A DNA stretch of 64,000 nt. Origin: Knoellia sinensis KCTC 19936. Its GTDB lineage: Bacteria > Actinomycetota > Actinomycetes > Actinomycetales > Dermatophilaceae. Both the position numbers and the translations under genes were made by a program. The DNA lies in contig NZ_AVPJ01000001.1 in assembly GCF_000768705.1 (NCBI RefSeq), positions 496,001 to 560,000 on the forward strand, in the 5' to 3' direction. The notes below the pieces were generated by a model. That model had not been told where the DNA came from, made no database searches, and worked only from the letters and a program-made list of their open reading frames with translations. This document shows, in pieces, positions 47,322 through 56,884 of the stretch; the first letter of the stretch is position 1, and each line of letters begins with the position of its first letter.

Positions 47322-48352
47322 TGGCGCGATCCGCGAGCGACTACGACGAGTCCGACGTTCGGATTCGGCCCAACAAGCGGGGAAGTCGTCCGCGCTCCAA
47401 GGACCGCCCCGCGCACCTCGACGCCGTCCCGGCGATGGTCACCGGAGTCGATCGCGGTCGCTACACCGTAATCGTCGGGCTCGGGACCGACAACGAGCGC
47501 GTGGTGCTCGCGATGCGCGCTCGTGAACTGGGCCGCAAGGGCATCGTCGTCGGCGACGACGTGGCGCTCGTGGGCGACGTCACCGGCAGCCCCGACGCTC
47601 TGGCGCGCATCGTGCGAGTCGAGACCCGCAGAACCCTGCTGCGCCGCACGGCCGACGACACCGACCCCGTCGAGCGGGTCATTGTCGCCAACGCCGACCA
47701 GCTCGTCGTTGTCTCGGCCCTGGCCAACCCCGAACCCAGGCCGCGACTCATCGATCGCTGCCTCGTCGCGGCCTACGACGCCGGCATGGATCCGCTGCTC
47801 GCCCTGACCAAGGCCGACCTCGCCGACCCGGCTCCGTTTCTCGAGAACTACGCGCCGCTCGAAGTACCGGCGGTCATCACGGCCACCACCGACGCCGATG
47901 GCACCGACGGCCTCGATGCTGTGCGGGACGCCCTGCACGGGCGCGTGAGTGTCCTTGTGGGCCACTCGGGCGTCGGCAAATCCACCCTGGTCAACGCGCT
48001 CGTTCCGGGCGCCTACCGCGCGACGGGTGTCGTCAACGACGTCACCGGGCGAGGACGGCACACGAGCACGTCAGCCGTCGCCCTCCGGCTCCCGGACGGC
48101 GACGGGTGGGTCATCGACACCCCGGGCATCCGCTCGTTCGGGCTCGCCCATGTCGACCCGGAGCGCATCATCACGCACTTCCCCGACCTCGAAGCGGGCA
48201 CAGACGAGTGCCCGCGCGGCTGCTCCCACGACGAGGAGGAGTGCGCGCTCGACACCTGGGTGGCCGAGGGGCACGCCGGCCCCGCCGGGACGTCCCGACT
48301 CGAGTCACTGCGTCGCCTGCTGCGCACCCGCCACACCCAGTCCGGAGACTGA
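47321..48352 (+). CDS. rsgA: Ribosome small-subunit GTPase RsgA
   Basis: Circularly permuted GTPase that acts late in 30S assembly. The 343-residue protein starts with a basic tail, then an OB fold, then GTPase motifs in permuted order: G4 as LALTKADLAD, G1 as GHSGVGKSTLVNAL near residue 215, G3 as IDTPGIRSFGL. The C-terminal zinc element is visible as CPRGCSHDEEEC. Its ATG overlaps the aroA stop by one base; aroA-rsgA pairing is standard in actinobacteria. Confidence 0.95.
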   Translation: MARSASDYDESDVRIRPNKRGSRPRSKDRPAHLDAVPAMVTGVDRGRYTVIVGLGTDNERVVLAMRARELGRKGIVVGDDVALVGDVTGSPDALARIVRVETRRTLLRRTADDTDPVERVIVANADQLVVVSALANPEPRPRLIDRCLVAAYDAGMDPLLALTKADLADPAPFLENYAPLEVPAVITATTDADGTDGLDAVRDALHGRVSVLVGHSGVGKSTLVNALVPGAYRATGVVNDVTGRGRHTSTSAVALRLPDGDGWVIDTPGIRSFGLAHVDPERIITHFPDLEAGTDECPRGCSHDEEECALDTWVAEGHAGPAGTSRLESLRRLLRTRHTQSGD

Positions 48353-48408
48353 TCCCAGCTCACGGGTTCCCTTGGGGCACAACCCTTTTGCTCCCCCTGA
48401 CGAAACGC

Positions 48409-48444
48409 TGAGGGTCCGGAGGGGATGTTCCCTCCGGACCCTCA
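48409..48444. terminator. Terminator between rsgA and the peptide transporter
   Basis: TGAGGGTCCGGAGGG and its exact inverse complement (15 bases) flank a 6-base loop. The convergent rsgA and ABC transporter genes meet here. Confidence 0.9.
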
Positions 48445-48477
48445 ATCATCTCCCCGCGAGGGAGCTGGGACCCAGCG

Positions 48478-49704
48478 TCAGACGCGCGGACCGCGCTTCT
48501 CGAGCGGTTCGTCGTCAACCGGACCGTGCGTGTTGCTCGGCCGGTCCAGCGGACCTTCGGTCTCGTCCACCGACTGCGAGCGATCCGCCGTCGCGAAGGC
48601 ATCGGCCGGCATGAGGCCGCTGTCGTCGGCGAAGTCGTCGAAGTCGACGACCTCAGTGGTTGCGAACCGAGAGTCGTGCTCCACGTCGGTGACGTCCGTC
48701 GTCTCGACGATGACACGCGGCTCGGCGAAGAGGCAGGCCGAACGGTGCTCTGCCACCCCGTCGGGTCGTGCGATCAGCTCCGGGTCGTCCACCTTGCAGC
48801 GGTCCTGCGCCTTGAAGCAGCGCGTGTGGAAACGGCAGCCCGACGGCGGGTTCGCCGGGGACGGCACGTCACCGGTGAGGACGATCTGCTCACGCTTGCC
48901 GCGCATGGTCGGGTCCGGGACCGGAACCGCCGAAAGCAGGGCCTGCGTGTAGGGGTGGGTCGGACGCTGGTAGATCTCTTCCTCGGTGCCGAGCTCCACC
49001 ATGCGCCCGAGGTACATGACACCGACGCGGTCGGAGATGTGCCGGACGACGGAGAGGTCGTGCGCGATGAAGATGTAGGACAGACCGAGCTCGTCCTGCA
49101 GCTTCTCCATGAGGTTGATGACCTGGGCCTGCACCGACACGTCGAGCGCGGAAACCGGCTCGTCGCAGATGAGGACCTTGGGCCGCAGCGCGATACCCCG
49201 GGCGATGCCGATGCGCTGACGCTGACCACCCGAGAACTGGTGGGGATAGCGGTTGATGTGCTCCGGGTTGAGCCCGACCATCTCGAGGAGTTCCTGAACG
49301 GCCTTCTTGCGCCCACCCTTGGGCACGACGTCCGGGTGGATCTCGAACGGCTCAGCGATGATGTCGCCGACCGTCTTGCGAGGGTTGAGCGACGTGTAGG
49401 GGTCCTGGAACACGATCTGGATGTCACGGCGAAGCTTGCGCATCGTCGAGCCGCTCTGCGAGAACATGTCGACACCGTCGAAGTTCACGGTGCCCGACGT
49501 CGGCTCCTCGAGACGCATGAGGACGCGACCGAGCGTGGACTTGCCACAACCGGACTCACCCACGATGCCGAGGGTCTCACCACGGTTCAGTTCGAACGAG
49601 ACGCCGTCGACGGCCCTGACGTGACCGACGGTGCGACGCAGCACACCACCCTTGATCGGGTAGTGCTTGAACAGGTCGTCAGCCTTGAGGATGACGTCAG
49701 CCAT
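48478..49704 (-). CDS. dppF: Dipeptide/oligopeptide ABC importer, ATPase 2
   Basis: A 408-residue ATPase of the Dpp/Opp class. Walker A is [14 protein letters not shown] near residue 50, the signature [19 protein letters not shown], Walker [15 protein letters not shown], and the oligo_HPY C-terminal region [15 protein letters not shown] holds the cysteines of the iron-sulfur-like motif seen in this class. Unusually, it carries about 85 extra acidic, disordered residues at its C-terminus after the normal end. AGGAGG precedes the chosen ATG, which lies within the last eight bases of dppD. Confidence 0.9.
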   Translation of the reverse strand: MADVILKADDLFKHYPIKGGVLRRTVGHVRAVDGVSFELNRGETLGIVGESGCGKSTLGRVLMRLEEPTSGTVNFDGVDMFSQSGSTMRKLRRDIQIVFQDPYTSLNPRKTVGDIIAEPFEIHPDVVPKGGRKKAVQELLEMVGLNPEHINRYPHQFSGGQRQRIGIARGIALRPKVLICDEPVSALDVSVQAQVINLMEKLQDELGLSYIFIAHDLSVVRHISDRVGVMYLGRMVELGTEEEIYQRPTHPYTQALLSAVPVPDPTMRGKREQIVLTGDVPSPANPPSGCRFHTRCFKAQDRCKVDDPELIARPDGVAEHRSACLFAEPRVIVETTDVTDVEHDSRFATTEVVDFDDFADDSGLMPADAFATADRSQSVDETEGPLDRPSNTHGPVDDEPLEKRGPRV

Positions 49705-50728
49705 TGAGGACCTCCTCGGCGAAGTGGCAGGCGGACTTCTGCTGACCGACGTCCCGCAGGGCGGGGACGTCAGTGCGGCAGACGTCCTGAGCCATGCGGC
49801 AACGCGGGTTGAACGCACAGCCGGCGGGGATGCGGGTGAGGTTCGGCGGAAGGCCACCGATGGCCGCCAACGTCTGGCCCTTCTGGTCCAGGCGCGGGAT
49901 CGACTCGAGGAGACCCCGCGTGTACGGGTGCGCGGGGCGCGCGTACAGGTCGTCGATCCCAGCCTTGGCGACGATCCGGCCGGCGTACATCACGGCGGCG
50001 CGGTCAGCAACGTCAGCAACGACGCCCAGGTCGTGCGTGATGAGGATGAGCCCCATCTGACGCTCCTCCTGGAGCTCGGCCAGAAGGGCCATGATCTGCG
50101 CCTGGACAGTGACGTCTAGAGCGGTCGTCGGCTCGTCGGCAATGAGGACCGCCGGGTCGAGCGCGATGGCCATCGCGATCATGATGCGCTGGCGCATGCC
50201 ACCCGAGAACTGGTGCGGGTACTGCTTGACCCGCTCCTTGGCTGCCGGGATGGCGACCCTCTCCATGAGTCGGACAGCCTGGGCGTAGGCATCGGACTTG
50301 TTCATGCCCCGGTGCTGCCGGAACATCTCGCCGATCTGCCACCCGACCGGGAAGGTGGGGTTCAGCGAGCTCAGCGCGTCCTGGAAGATCATCGAGATCT
50401 CCGGTCCACGCATCTTGCGGCGCTGCTCCTCGGGCATGGTGAGGAGGTCCTGACCGCAGTAGCGGATGGCGCCCGACGGGATCACGGCCGGCGGCATGTC
50501 AAGAATGCCCATGACCGCCTGCGCGGTCACCGACTTGCCTGACCCGGACTCCCCGAGGATCGCGAGCGTCTCGCCCTGGTGAAGGTCGAAGGACACGCCG
50601 TTGATCGCCTTGGCGACGCCCTCTTGGGTGTGGAACTCGACGTGGAGATCGTCCACTTCGAGCAGGCGGCCGTCGGCGTCGGGCTTGTAGTCCGACACCG
50701 GTGCCGAGGATGTGGTGGTGGTGGTCAC
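49697..50728 (-). CDS. dppD: Dipeptide/oligopeptide ABC importer, ATPase 1
   Basis: A 343-residue ATPase partner. Walker A is GESGSGKSVTAQAVMG, the signature HQFSGGMRQRIMIAMAIALD, Walker B VLIADEPTTALDVT, and the C-terminal oligo_HPY region has CAFNPRCRMAQDVC. The chosen GTG start follows AGGAGAGG and gives a Thr/Ser-rich N-terminal tail (MTTTTTSSAPVSD). Works as a heterodimer with dppF on the cytoplasmic side of the permease pair. Confidence 0.9.
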   Translation of the reverse strand: MTTTTTSSAPVSDYKPDADGRLLEVDDLHVEFHTQEGVAKAINGVSFDLHQGETLAILGESGSGKSVTAQAVMGILDMPPAVIPSGAIRYCGQDLLTMPEEQRRKMRGPEISMIFQDALSSLNPTFPVGWQIGEMFRQHRGMNKSDAYAQAVRLMERVAIPAAKERVKQYPHQFSGGMRQRIMIAMAIALDPAVLIADEPTTALDVTVQAQIMALLAELQEERQMGLILITHDLGVVADVADRAAVMYAGRIVAKAGIDDLYARPAHPYTRGLLESIPRLDQKGQTLAAIGGLPPNLTRIPAGCAFNPRCRMAQDVCRTDVPALRDVGQQKSACHFAEEVLNG

Positions 50729-50744
50729 TGGTTGCCTCTCCTGC

Positions 50745-51668
50745 TCATCGGGACTTCGGGTCGAAGGCGTCACGCACGGCATCGCCGAGCAGGATGAACG
50801 CCAGCACCGCGAGGCTGAGGAACAGACTCGGGAAGAGAAGGATGTGGGGGTAGGTCCGGATGGCGTTCAGCGCGTCGCTGATGGCCACGCCCCACGAGAT
50901 CGCCGGCGGCGTGAGCCCGATGCCGAGGAACGACAGGGTCGCTTCCACCACGATGAAGACACCGAGGTTGATCGTCGCCACGACGATCGCGGGTGCGAGC
51001 GCGTTGGGCAGGATGTGCGACCGGATGATCCGCCACGGACTCGCTCCGAGAGCGCGAGCGGCGAGCACGTATTCGTTGGGCTTGACCTGGAGCACACTCG
51101 AGCGCATCAGGCGCGCGATCGTGGGCCAGCCGAACACCGTCAGGACGAGCACGACTTTTCCGACCACGACGAAGTAGTTCGAGTTCGCCCCGTTGGGGAA
51201 GCTCGCCATGAAGAGAATGCCGCCGAGGATCAACGGGATGGCATAGAAGATGTCAGTGATGCGCGACAGAAGCGCGTCCAGCCAACCGCCGTAGAAGCCC
51301 GCGAGAACTCCGAGGACTCCGCCCAGGAGGAGGGTCGTGAGCGAGGCCAGGATGCCCACGATGATGGAGGCCCGAGCGCCATAGATCGTCCGGGCGTAGA
51401 TGTCGTAGCCCTGGGTGTCGGTCCCGAACCAGTGCTCCGCACTGGGCGTGGCGCGGACATTGTTGATGTCGCCGAATCCCGGGTCCTTGCTGGTGAAGAG
51501 GGACGGCCAGATCGCCATGAGAACGAAGACGCCGATGAGGGCGACGGAGATCCAGAACATCTTGTTCTTCTTCAGGGACCGCCACGCGTCCTGAGTCAGG
51601 GAGCGGGCCTCGCCGACGTCGTCGCCGGCAGCCCCGGGTGCAACCGTGGCGGCAATGGTGTCAGTCAT
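50745..51668 (-). CDS. dppC: Dipeptide/oligopeptide ABC importer, permease 2
   Basis: A 307-residue permease with six membrane segments (first FWISVALIGVFVLMAIWPSL). The N-terminal cytoplasmic tail of about 35 residues and the EAA loop AARALGASPWRIIRSHILPN are typical of the DppC/OppC class. It starts within the last eight bases of dppB. Confidence 0.92.
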   Translation of the reverse strand: MTDTIAATVAPGAAGDDVGEARSLTQDAWRSLKKNKMFWISVALIGVFVLMAIWPSLFTSKDPGFGDINNVRATPSAEHWFGTDTQGYDIYARTIYGARASIIVGILASLTTLLLGGVLGVLAGFYGGWLDALLSRITDIFYAIPLILGGILFMASFPNGANSNYFVVVGKVVLVLTVFGWPTIARLMRSSVLQVKPNEYVLAARALGASPWRIIRSHILPNALAPAIVVATINLGVFIVVEATLSFLGIGLTPPAISWGVAISDALNAIRTYPHILLFPSLFLSLAVLAFILLGDAVRDAFDPKSR

Positions 51669-52590
51669 GGCTGATCCTCGGGTCGAGCACGCCGTAGAGG
51701 AGGTCGACGAGCAGGTTGACGAGCAGGTACACGATCACGAGCACGGTCACCGTGGAGACGACGGCGACACCGTCACGCGAGTTGATACCTCGCCAGATGT
51801 AGCCACCCACTCCTTGGATGTTGAAGATGCGCTCGGTCACGATGGCACCGCCGAGGAGGCCACCGAAGTCGGCACCGATGAAGGTGACGACCGGAATCAG
51901 GGAGTTGCGGAGCGTGTGCACGCCCACTGCCCGGTTCTTCGTGAGGCCCTTGGCCTTCGCAGTCCGGACGTAGTCGGATCGCAGGTTCTCGACGAGGTTC
52001 GTCCTCGTGAGGCGCGCGACGTAGGCGATGGACAGGGATCCGAGAACGAAGGCCGGGAGGATCAGGGAGGAGGTCGGTGCGTCGAGACTCGGCACCGTGG
52101 CGGGGAAGATCCCCCACTTGATGCCGAAGAGGTACTGGAGGAACACCCCGATGACGAAGACCGGGATGGAGATCACGAACAGTGTGCTCACAGTGACGAG
52201 GTTGTCTATGAACCTGCCTTTTCGAACACCGGCGAGAACGCCCGCCAGAATGCCGATGACGGCCTCGAAGGCGATCGCCATGAGCGCCAGTCGACCCGTG
52301 ATCGTGTAGCGCTGCGCCAAGTCCTCCTTGACGGGAATGCCGTAGTAGTTCGTCCCCAGGTCACCCTGGACGAACTTGCCGAGGTACTTCCCGTACTGGA
52401 CGACCAGTGGGTCGTTGAGGTTGTGCTCCTCGCGGAACTTCGCCACGTATTCCGCCGAACAGGGCCGCTCGCCACATTTGCCGACGGTCGGGTCTCCGGG
52501 CAGGGCGAAGACCATGGCGAAAATGATGAAGGTGGCTCCCAGAATCACTGGGATCATCTGCAACAGACGCCTGACGATGTACTTGCCCAT
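51661..52590 (-). CDS. dppB: Dipeptide/oligopeptide ABC importer, permease 1
   Basis: A 309-residue permease beginning MGKYIVRRLLQMIPVILGAT, the usual DppB/OppB start, with six membrane segments and the EAA loop RTAKAKGLTKNRAVGVHTLRN. The first periplasmic loop has two cysteines (GKCGERPC). It follows the binding protein gene by 278 bases, which hold a hairpin. Confidence 0.92.
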   Translation of the reverse strand: MGKYIVRRLLQMIPVILGATFIIFAMVFALPGDPTVGKCGERPCSAEYVAKFREEHNLNDPLVVQYGKYLGKFVQGDLGTNYYGIPVKEDLAQRYTITGRLALMAIAFEAVIGILAGVLAGVRKGRFIDNLVTVSTLFVISIPVFVIGVFLQYLFGIKWGIFPATVPSLDAPTSSLILPAFVLGSLSIAYVARLTRTNLVENLRSDYVRTAKAKGLTKNRAVGVHTLRNSLIPVVTFIGADFGGLLGGAIVTERIFNIQGVGGYIWRGINSRDGVAVVSTVTVLVIVYLLVNLLVDLLYGVLDPRISHD

Positions 52591-52791
52591 GTCACCTCCT
52601 GGGTCAGGGTCGGCCCGGTCCGCGGTGGCGGAGGGGCGGACGTCGAGACGGCATCCGCTCGTCTCGTGAAGTCTGATATGGCCTCGTGAGCCGGCCAGAA
52701 CTGCAACATACCCGACGACTGATGGGTGCGAGGCGGGCTACAGCTCTGGTGGGGCGAAGGCGCCCCTGGGTCCGGGAACAGGTCCCGGCAT

Positions 52792-52829
52792 GCTGTCGGC
52801 CTGCCGGCGGGAGCCGACAGGCCGACAGC
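52792..52829 (-). terminator. Partial terminator between dppA and dppB
   Basis: GCTGTCGGCCTG and CAGGCCGACAGC pair perfectly over 12 bases 40 bases after the dppA stop codon. Such hairpins commonly protect or attenuate so that the binding protein is made in excess over the membrane parts. Confidence 0.75.
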
Positions 52830-52868
52830 CTGCTGAGTCGGGTCAGGTGCTCACCCGACGCGCTGGGG

Positions 52869-54521
52869 TCACTTCAGCGAGATACCCGCGTAGTCCGGCA
52901 CACCGAACGGCGTGACCTTGACGTTGGTGACCTTGTCGGACCAACCGATGGTGGAGGTGTTGTACCAGAGCGGGATGGACGGCATGTCCTTGGCGAGGAT
53001 CGCCTCGGCCTCCTGGTACAGCTTGTTCGACTCGGCAGCGTCGGTCGCCGCAGCGGCCTCGGCGAGCTTGGCGTCGAACGCCGGGTTGTTGTAGTCACCG
53101 TCGTTGGACGAGGCGCCCTTGCCGTAGATCGGCGTGAGGAAGTTCTCGATCGACGGGTAGTCCATCTGCCAACCGGTGCGGAACAGGCCCTTCATCTTGC
53201 GGTCCTGGATCTGCGAGCGGAAGGTGGAGAAGTCGACCACGGGGGTGGCGACACAGTCGACACCGAGAGCCTGCTTGATGCTGTTGCAGGTGGCCTCGGT
53301 CCACTCCTTGTGCGAGGAGTCGGCGTTGTAGGACAACGTGATCTTGCCGCCCTTGAAGCCGCCGGCTGCGTCGAGAGCAGCCTTCGCCTTGGCCGGGTCG
53401 TAGACACAGGCCTCGCCGCACACGTCGGCCTTGTAGCCGTCGACGACCGGGGAGACCCAGCCAGTCGCGGCCTCGCGGCTGCCGTTGAAGATGGCCTTGA
53501 TGATGGCCTCACGGTTGATGGCCATGGAGATGGCCTTGCGGATCTCCGGACCGTAGTTCGGGTCAACCGAGGTGGGAGCAGCCGTGATCGTCTGGATGAC
53601 ACCCTCGGCCTGCTGGTTGTTGCGGTCCGGCAGGTCGGTCTTGTACTTGTCGTCGATCAGCGCGCTGGACGGGACCTCGTCGGTCACGTCGAGCTGGTTC
53701 GCCTGGACGTCGGCGTAGGCCGCGTTGGCGTCCTGGTAGATCTTGAACGTGATGTTGTCGACGTTGCCGGCCTTGTCGCCGCTGTAGTCGGCGAACTTGG
53801 AGAGCTTGATCTCGGCGTTCTTGGTCCACGCGTCGACCTTGTAGGGGCCTGCGCCGACCGGCTTGTCACCGAAGGTCTTCGGGTCAGCGAAGAAGGCGTC
53901 GGGCTGCGGCGAGAAGGCCGTGTAGCCGAGGCGGACCCGGAGGTTGGAGACCTTGGCGGTCGTCTTGATCGTGAACGTCGTGTCGTCGACGACCTTGAGG
54001 CCGGACATGGCCTTCGCCTTGGGCTCGGGAGCCTTCTGCGGGCCGTCCTCGCCGTCCGGGTCGGTGGACTGCAGGTCGCCGTAGCCCTCGATGGGCTCGA
54101 AGAAGTAGGAGCCGTACTGGGCGTTGGGGCCGTACGCGGTGTAGTTCCACGCGTCGACGAAGTTCTTGGCCTTGACGACGGTGCCGTCGTGGAACTTGTA
54201 GTCGGCCTTGAGCTTCACCGTGAAGTTCTGGTTGTCCGAGGTCTCGATCGACTCTGCGATGTCCATCTCGGGGGCGGCCGTGTCCACGTTGTACTTGACG
54301 AGCTTGGCCGTCACGACGTCGAGCACGTTGCCACCGCAGGTCTCGGACGTGTTGCCCGCGACCAGGGGGTTCTCGGGGTTGCAGCCGCGGACGGTGATGG
54401 AGCCGCCAGCCTTGGCGGCCGGGGTGTCAGTGCCCTCGTCGCTGCTGCCGCCACAGCCTGCGAGAAGCAGGGCTGCCGCCGAAATACCGGCAACGGCCAC
54501 CGTGCGAGTGGTTCCTCGCAT
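52869..54521 (-). CDS. dppA: Peptide-binding lipoprotein of the ABC importer
   Basis: A 550-residue solute-binding protein (family 5). The signal peptide MRGTTRTVAVAGISAAALLL ends in the lipobox LLAGC, so the protein is anchored to the outer face of the membrane by a lipidated Cys. A Gly/Ser/Thr linker follows. VKLKADYKFHDGTVVKAKNF is the SBP_bac_5 signature region. The C-terminal half has the usual domain III fold with YNADSSHKEWTEAT. AGGAGG lies six bases upstream of the ATG. First gene of the operon; substrate assumed to be di- or oligopeptides. Confidence 0.9.
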   Translation of the reverse strand: MRGTTRTVAVAGISAAALLLAGCGGSSDEGTDTPAAKAGGSITVRGCNPENPLVAGNTSETCGGNVLDVVTAKLVKYNVDTAAPEMDIAESIETSDNQNFTVKLKADYKFHDGTVVKAKNFVDAWNYTAYGPNAQYGSYFFEPIEGYGDLQSTDPDGEDGPQKAPEPKAKAMSGLKVVDDTTFTIKTTAKVSNLRVRLGYTAFSPQPDAFFADPKTFGDKPVGAGPYKVDAWTKNAEIKLSKFADYSGDKAGNVDNITFKIYQDANAAYADVQANQLDVTDEVPSSALIDDKYKTDLPDRNNQQAEGVIQTITAAPTSVDPNYGPEIRKAISMAINREAIIKAIFNGSREAATGWVSPVVDGYKADVCGEACVYDPAKAKAALDAAGGFKGGKITLSYNADSSHKEWTEATCNSIKQALGVDCVATPVVDFSTFRSQIQDRKMKGLFRTGWQMDYPSIENFLTPIYGKGASSNDGDYNNPAFDAKLAEAAAATDAAESNKLYQEAEAILAKDMPSIPLWYNTSTIGWSDKVTNVKVTPFGVPDYAGISLK

Positions 54522-54709
54522 GGATGTCCTCCTACATGTCGATCCGTCCCAGGGAAACTGAGCGGACATCAAGTGAGAGCCAGACCCGGTCGGGTGGCCC
54601 CCGCGTGCCCATGGGAAGGCACGCGGTCCCCATGAAAGACCACAACTGCGACTCGCGCGAGATGCGTGACCCACCCGAGACCCGATTGTGACCCTTCCGA
54701 GGGGCTACG

Positions 54710-55501
54710 GTGACGGACGTGCCGACCTACGACGACGACCTGCGACTTGCCCACGTTCTCGCCGACGCCGTCGAGAGACTGACGGTTTCTCGCTTCCGCG
54801 CCGAGGATCTCGAGGTGGAGACCAAGCCGGATCTCACGCTGGTCAGCGACGCCGACAAGGCGGCCGAGGAGCTCGTGCGGAGCCAGCTCAAGCGGACCCG
54901 GCCACGCGACGCAGTGATCGGCGAGGAGATGGAACCGACCGGTCACGGGCCACGCCAGTGGGTCATCGACCCGATCGACGGCACCCACAACTTCGTCCGT
55001 GGTGTCCCCGTATGGGGCACCCTGATCGGCCTCATCGATGCAGGTCAGCCGGTTCTGGGCCTCGTGGCAGCACCCGCTCTCAACCGGCGCTGGTGGGCGG
55101 CCCAGGGCAGTGGCGCCTGGGCCGGCCGCAGCCTCACCTCGGCCAAGCGCATCTCCGTCTCGAAGGTCACCAAGCTCGAGGACGCGTCGTTCTCCTACAG
55201 TTCGGCGACGTCGTGGGAGGCAGTGGGCCGGCAGGAGGCCGTGCTCGACCTCGCCAGGAGTTGCTGGCGCGAGCGCGCGTACGGCGACTTCTGGTCGTAC
55301 ATGCTCCTCGCCGAGGGCGCCGTCGACATTGCGGCCGAGCCCGAACTCAACCTCCACGACATGGTGGCGCTCGCGCCCATCGTCACCGAGGCGGGCGGCC
55401 GCTTCACGTCGCTGAAGGGCGAGGACGGCCCGTTCGGCGGCAACGCGGTCGCCACGAACGGCCTCCTCCACGACGAGGTGCTGGCCCGGATCGGCCTCTG
55501 A
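54710..55501 (+). CDS. hisN: Inositol-phosphatase family enzyme, probably histidinol-phosphatase
   Basis: A 263-residue Mg-dependent phosphatase. Metal ligands are visible in VIGEEMEPTG (Glu near 71), WVIDPIDGTHNFVRGVPVWG (Asp near 87 and 90) and YGDFWSYMLLAEGAVDIAAE (Asp near 203). The AYGDFWSY form and length are those of actinobacterial HisN, which acts in histidine synthesis; inositol monophosphatase is the alternative. It starts with GTG behind GAGGGG. Confidence 0.85.
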   Translation: MTDVPTYDDDLRLAHVLADAVERLTVSRFRAEDLEVETKPDLTLVSDADKAAEELVRSQLKRTRPRDAVIGEEMEPTGHGPRQWVIDPIDGTHNFVRGVPVWGTLIGLIDAGQPVLGLVAAPALNRRWWAAQGSGAWAGRSLTSAKRISVSKVTKLEDASFSYSSATSWEAVGRQEAVLDLARSCWRERAYGDFWSYMLLAEGAVDIAAEPELNLHDMVALAPIVTEAGGRFTSLKGEDGPFGGNAVATNGLLHDEVLARIGL

Positions 55502-55529
55502 CGCGCCAGGCGTTCGGCGTGCGCGTCAG
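55498..55529. terminator. Shared hairpin at the hisN/M16 convergence
   Basis: CTGACGCGC and GCGCGTCAG (9 bases) flank 14 bases. Each arm contains the stop codon of one of the two convergent genes, so both genes end inside the same small hairpin. Confidence 0.6.
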
Positions 55530-56884
55530 TTCGGCACGACGGTCATTTTGCCGAACCCGAGCCCCTCGACGCCCTCCTTCAGGGCTTCCGCGTCGCCGAC
55601 CACCACGATGACCCACTCCCCCGTGACGACCTCTGTGTATGCCGTGGTGAGACGCGCGTTGTCGAGCTCGCGCATCGTCGAGAGGGTGCGCGTCTGGAAG
55701 TCCAGCGGGAGCCCCTCGATCGCCAGAGCCGAGGCCTCGTCGGCGACGGCATCGGCGGTCGCGTAGCGACCGGGCGCGGTCTGCACGACGAAGTCGATCC
55801 CCGCGCGAATCTCCTTCTCGGAGAACCCTTCTCGGGCCTTGCCCAGAATCTCGACGAGCAGCTTGAGTGCATCGACGGTCGCGTCTGCCCGCACTGATCC
55901 AGCCGTCACGAAGGACCCACCACGCGCCCGTGGACGGAACGCGCTGCGGATGCCGTAGGTGTATCCCTTGTCCTCGCGCAGGACGGCGTCGACCCGCGCG
56001 CTCGGTGACCCACCGACGATGAACGACAGCACGGGATAGGGAGCCCAGCCGGTGGTGACCGATCGGTCAGGTCCGGGCACGGCCACAGAGATCTCGCTCT
56101 GCACCGATCCTGGTCGATCGACCAGGACCAGGCGCGGACCTCCCCCGGCCGGTTCCGGCGCGACCACGGGCGACGCCACAACGTGGCCTGGGTTGCTCCA
56201 GCCGCCGAGCCCCGACTCCACCACTGCAGGCACGTCCACATCCGTGAGATCACCAGCGACGACGAGCGTCGCGCCACGCGGTCCGACGTGGGCCCGGTGG
56301 AACGCCACGACGTCGTCACGCGTCATCGCCCCGATCGACTCGGAGGTGCCCGCCGACGGACGTGAGGCTCGTTCCGTGGGAGACCAGAGTGTGGCCGTCA
56401 GTTCCCGGGCGCCCCGATGGGGAGCCGAGGCGCGCTCCTGCTCGATCTCGGCAAGGCGGCTGCGCAGGATGCGCCTGACCTCGTCCTCGGGGAAGGCCGG
56501 CTCGGTCAGGGCCTTGCGAAGCAGGCCGAGGGCGACGGGCAGAAACCGTTGCGGCACATCGACATCCACGCTCAGGGCGCCATCCGTGACGGACGCCCCG
56601 AGCGCCATCCCGGCTCGCTCCATGAGCTCGGCGAACTCTTCCGAGGAGTGCTCGGCCGTGCCCTCGTCGAGCAGTCGTGCGGTCATCGCCGCGACCCCCT
56701 CGCGATCCACCGGCTCGTCGGCCAGGGACAGGGGAACGACGAGACGGAGCGAGATGACGTATTGGCCGGGAACGGCATACGAAAGAACGCGTATGCCGTT
56801 GTCCGTCACCGACTCGTCGGGCATCGGGAAGGCCCACGGTCCGGGCGGCTGGACCTCGGGCCTGGCGACGGTCTCGGTGCTCAT
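55526..56884 (-). CDS. M16 peptidase family protein, non-catalytic partner
   Basis: A 452-residue protein with two M16 repeats (SLRLVVPLSLADEPVDREG, and the C-terminal VLSFIVGGSPSARVDAVLRE). The zinc motif HxxEH is absent: the matching stretch reads VAAMTARLLDEGT. It is therefore an inactive half, like the alpha subunit of mitochondrial processing peptidase. Its start overlaps the stop of the active partner by four bases, so they are made in equal amounts and probably form a heterodimer. Confidence 0.88.
   Translation of the reverse strand: MSTETVARPEVQPPGPWAFPMPDESVTDNGIRVLSYAVPGQYVISLRLVVPLSLADEPVDREGVAAMTARLLDEGTAEHSSEEFAELMERAGMALGASVTDGALSVDVDVPQRFLPVALGLLRKALTEPAFPEDEVRRILRSRLAEIEQERASAPHRGARELTATLWSPTERASRPSAGTSESIGAMTRDDVVAFHRAHVGPRGATLVVAGDLTDVDVPAVVESGLGGWSNPGHVVASPVVAPEPAGGGPRLVLVDRPGSVQSEISVAVPGPDRSVTTGWAPYPVLSFIVGGSPSARVDAVLREDKGYTYGIRSAFRPRARGGSFVTAGSVRADATVDALKLLVEILGKAREGFSEKEIRAGIDFVVQTAPGRYATADAVADEASALAIEGLPLDFQTRTLSTMRELDNARLTTAYTEVVTGEWVIVVVGDAEALKEGVEGLGFGKMTVVPN
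56771..56800. repeat. Inverted CGGCATAC pair inside a coding region
   Basis: AACGGCATACG and CGTATGCCGTT face each other across eight bases. The second copy, read in the gene, forces the rare isoleucine codon ATA (GGC ATA CGC in DNGIRV). Compare 16226-16256. Confidence 0.8.
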
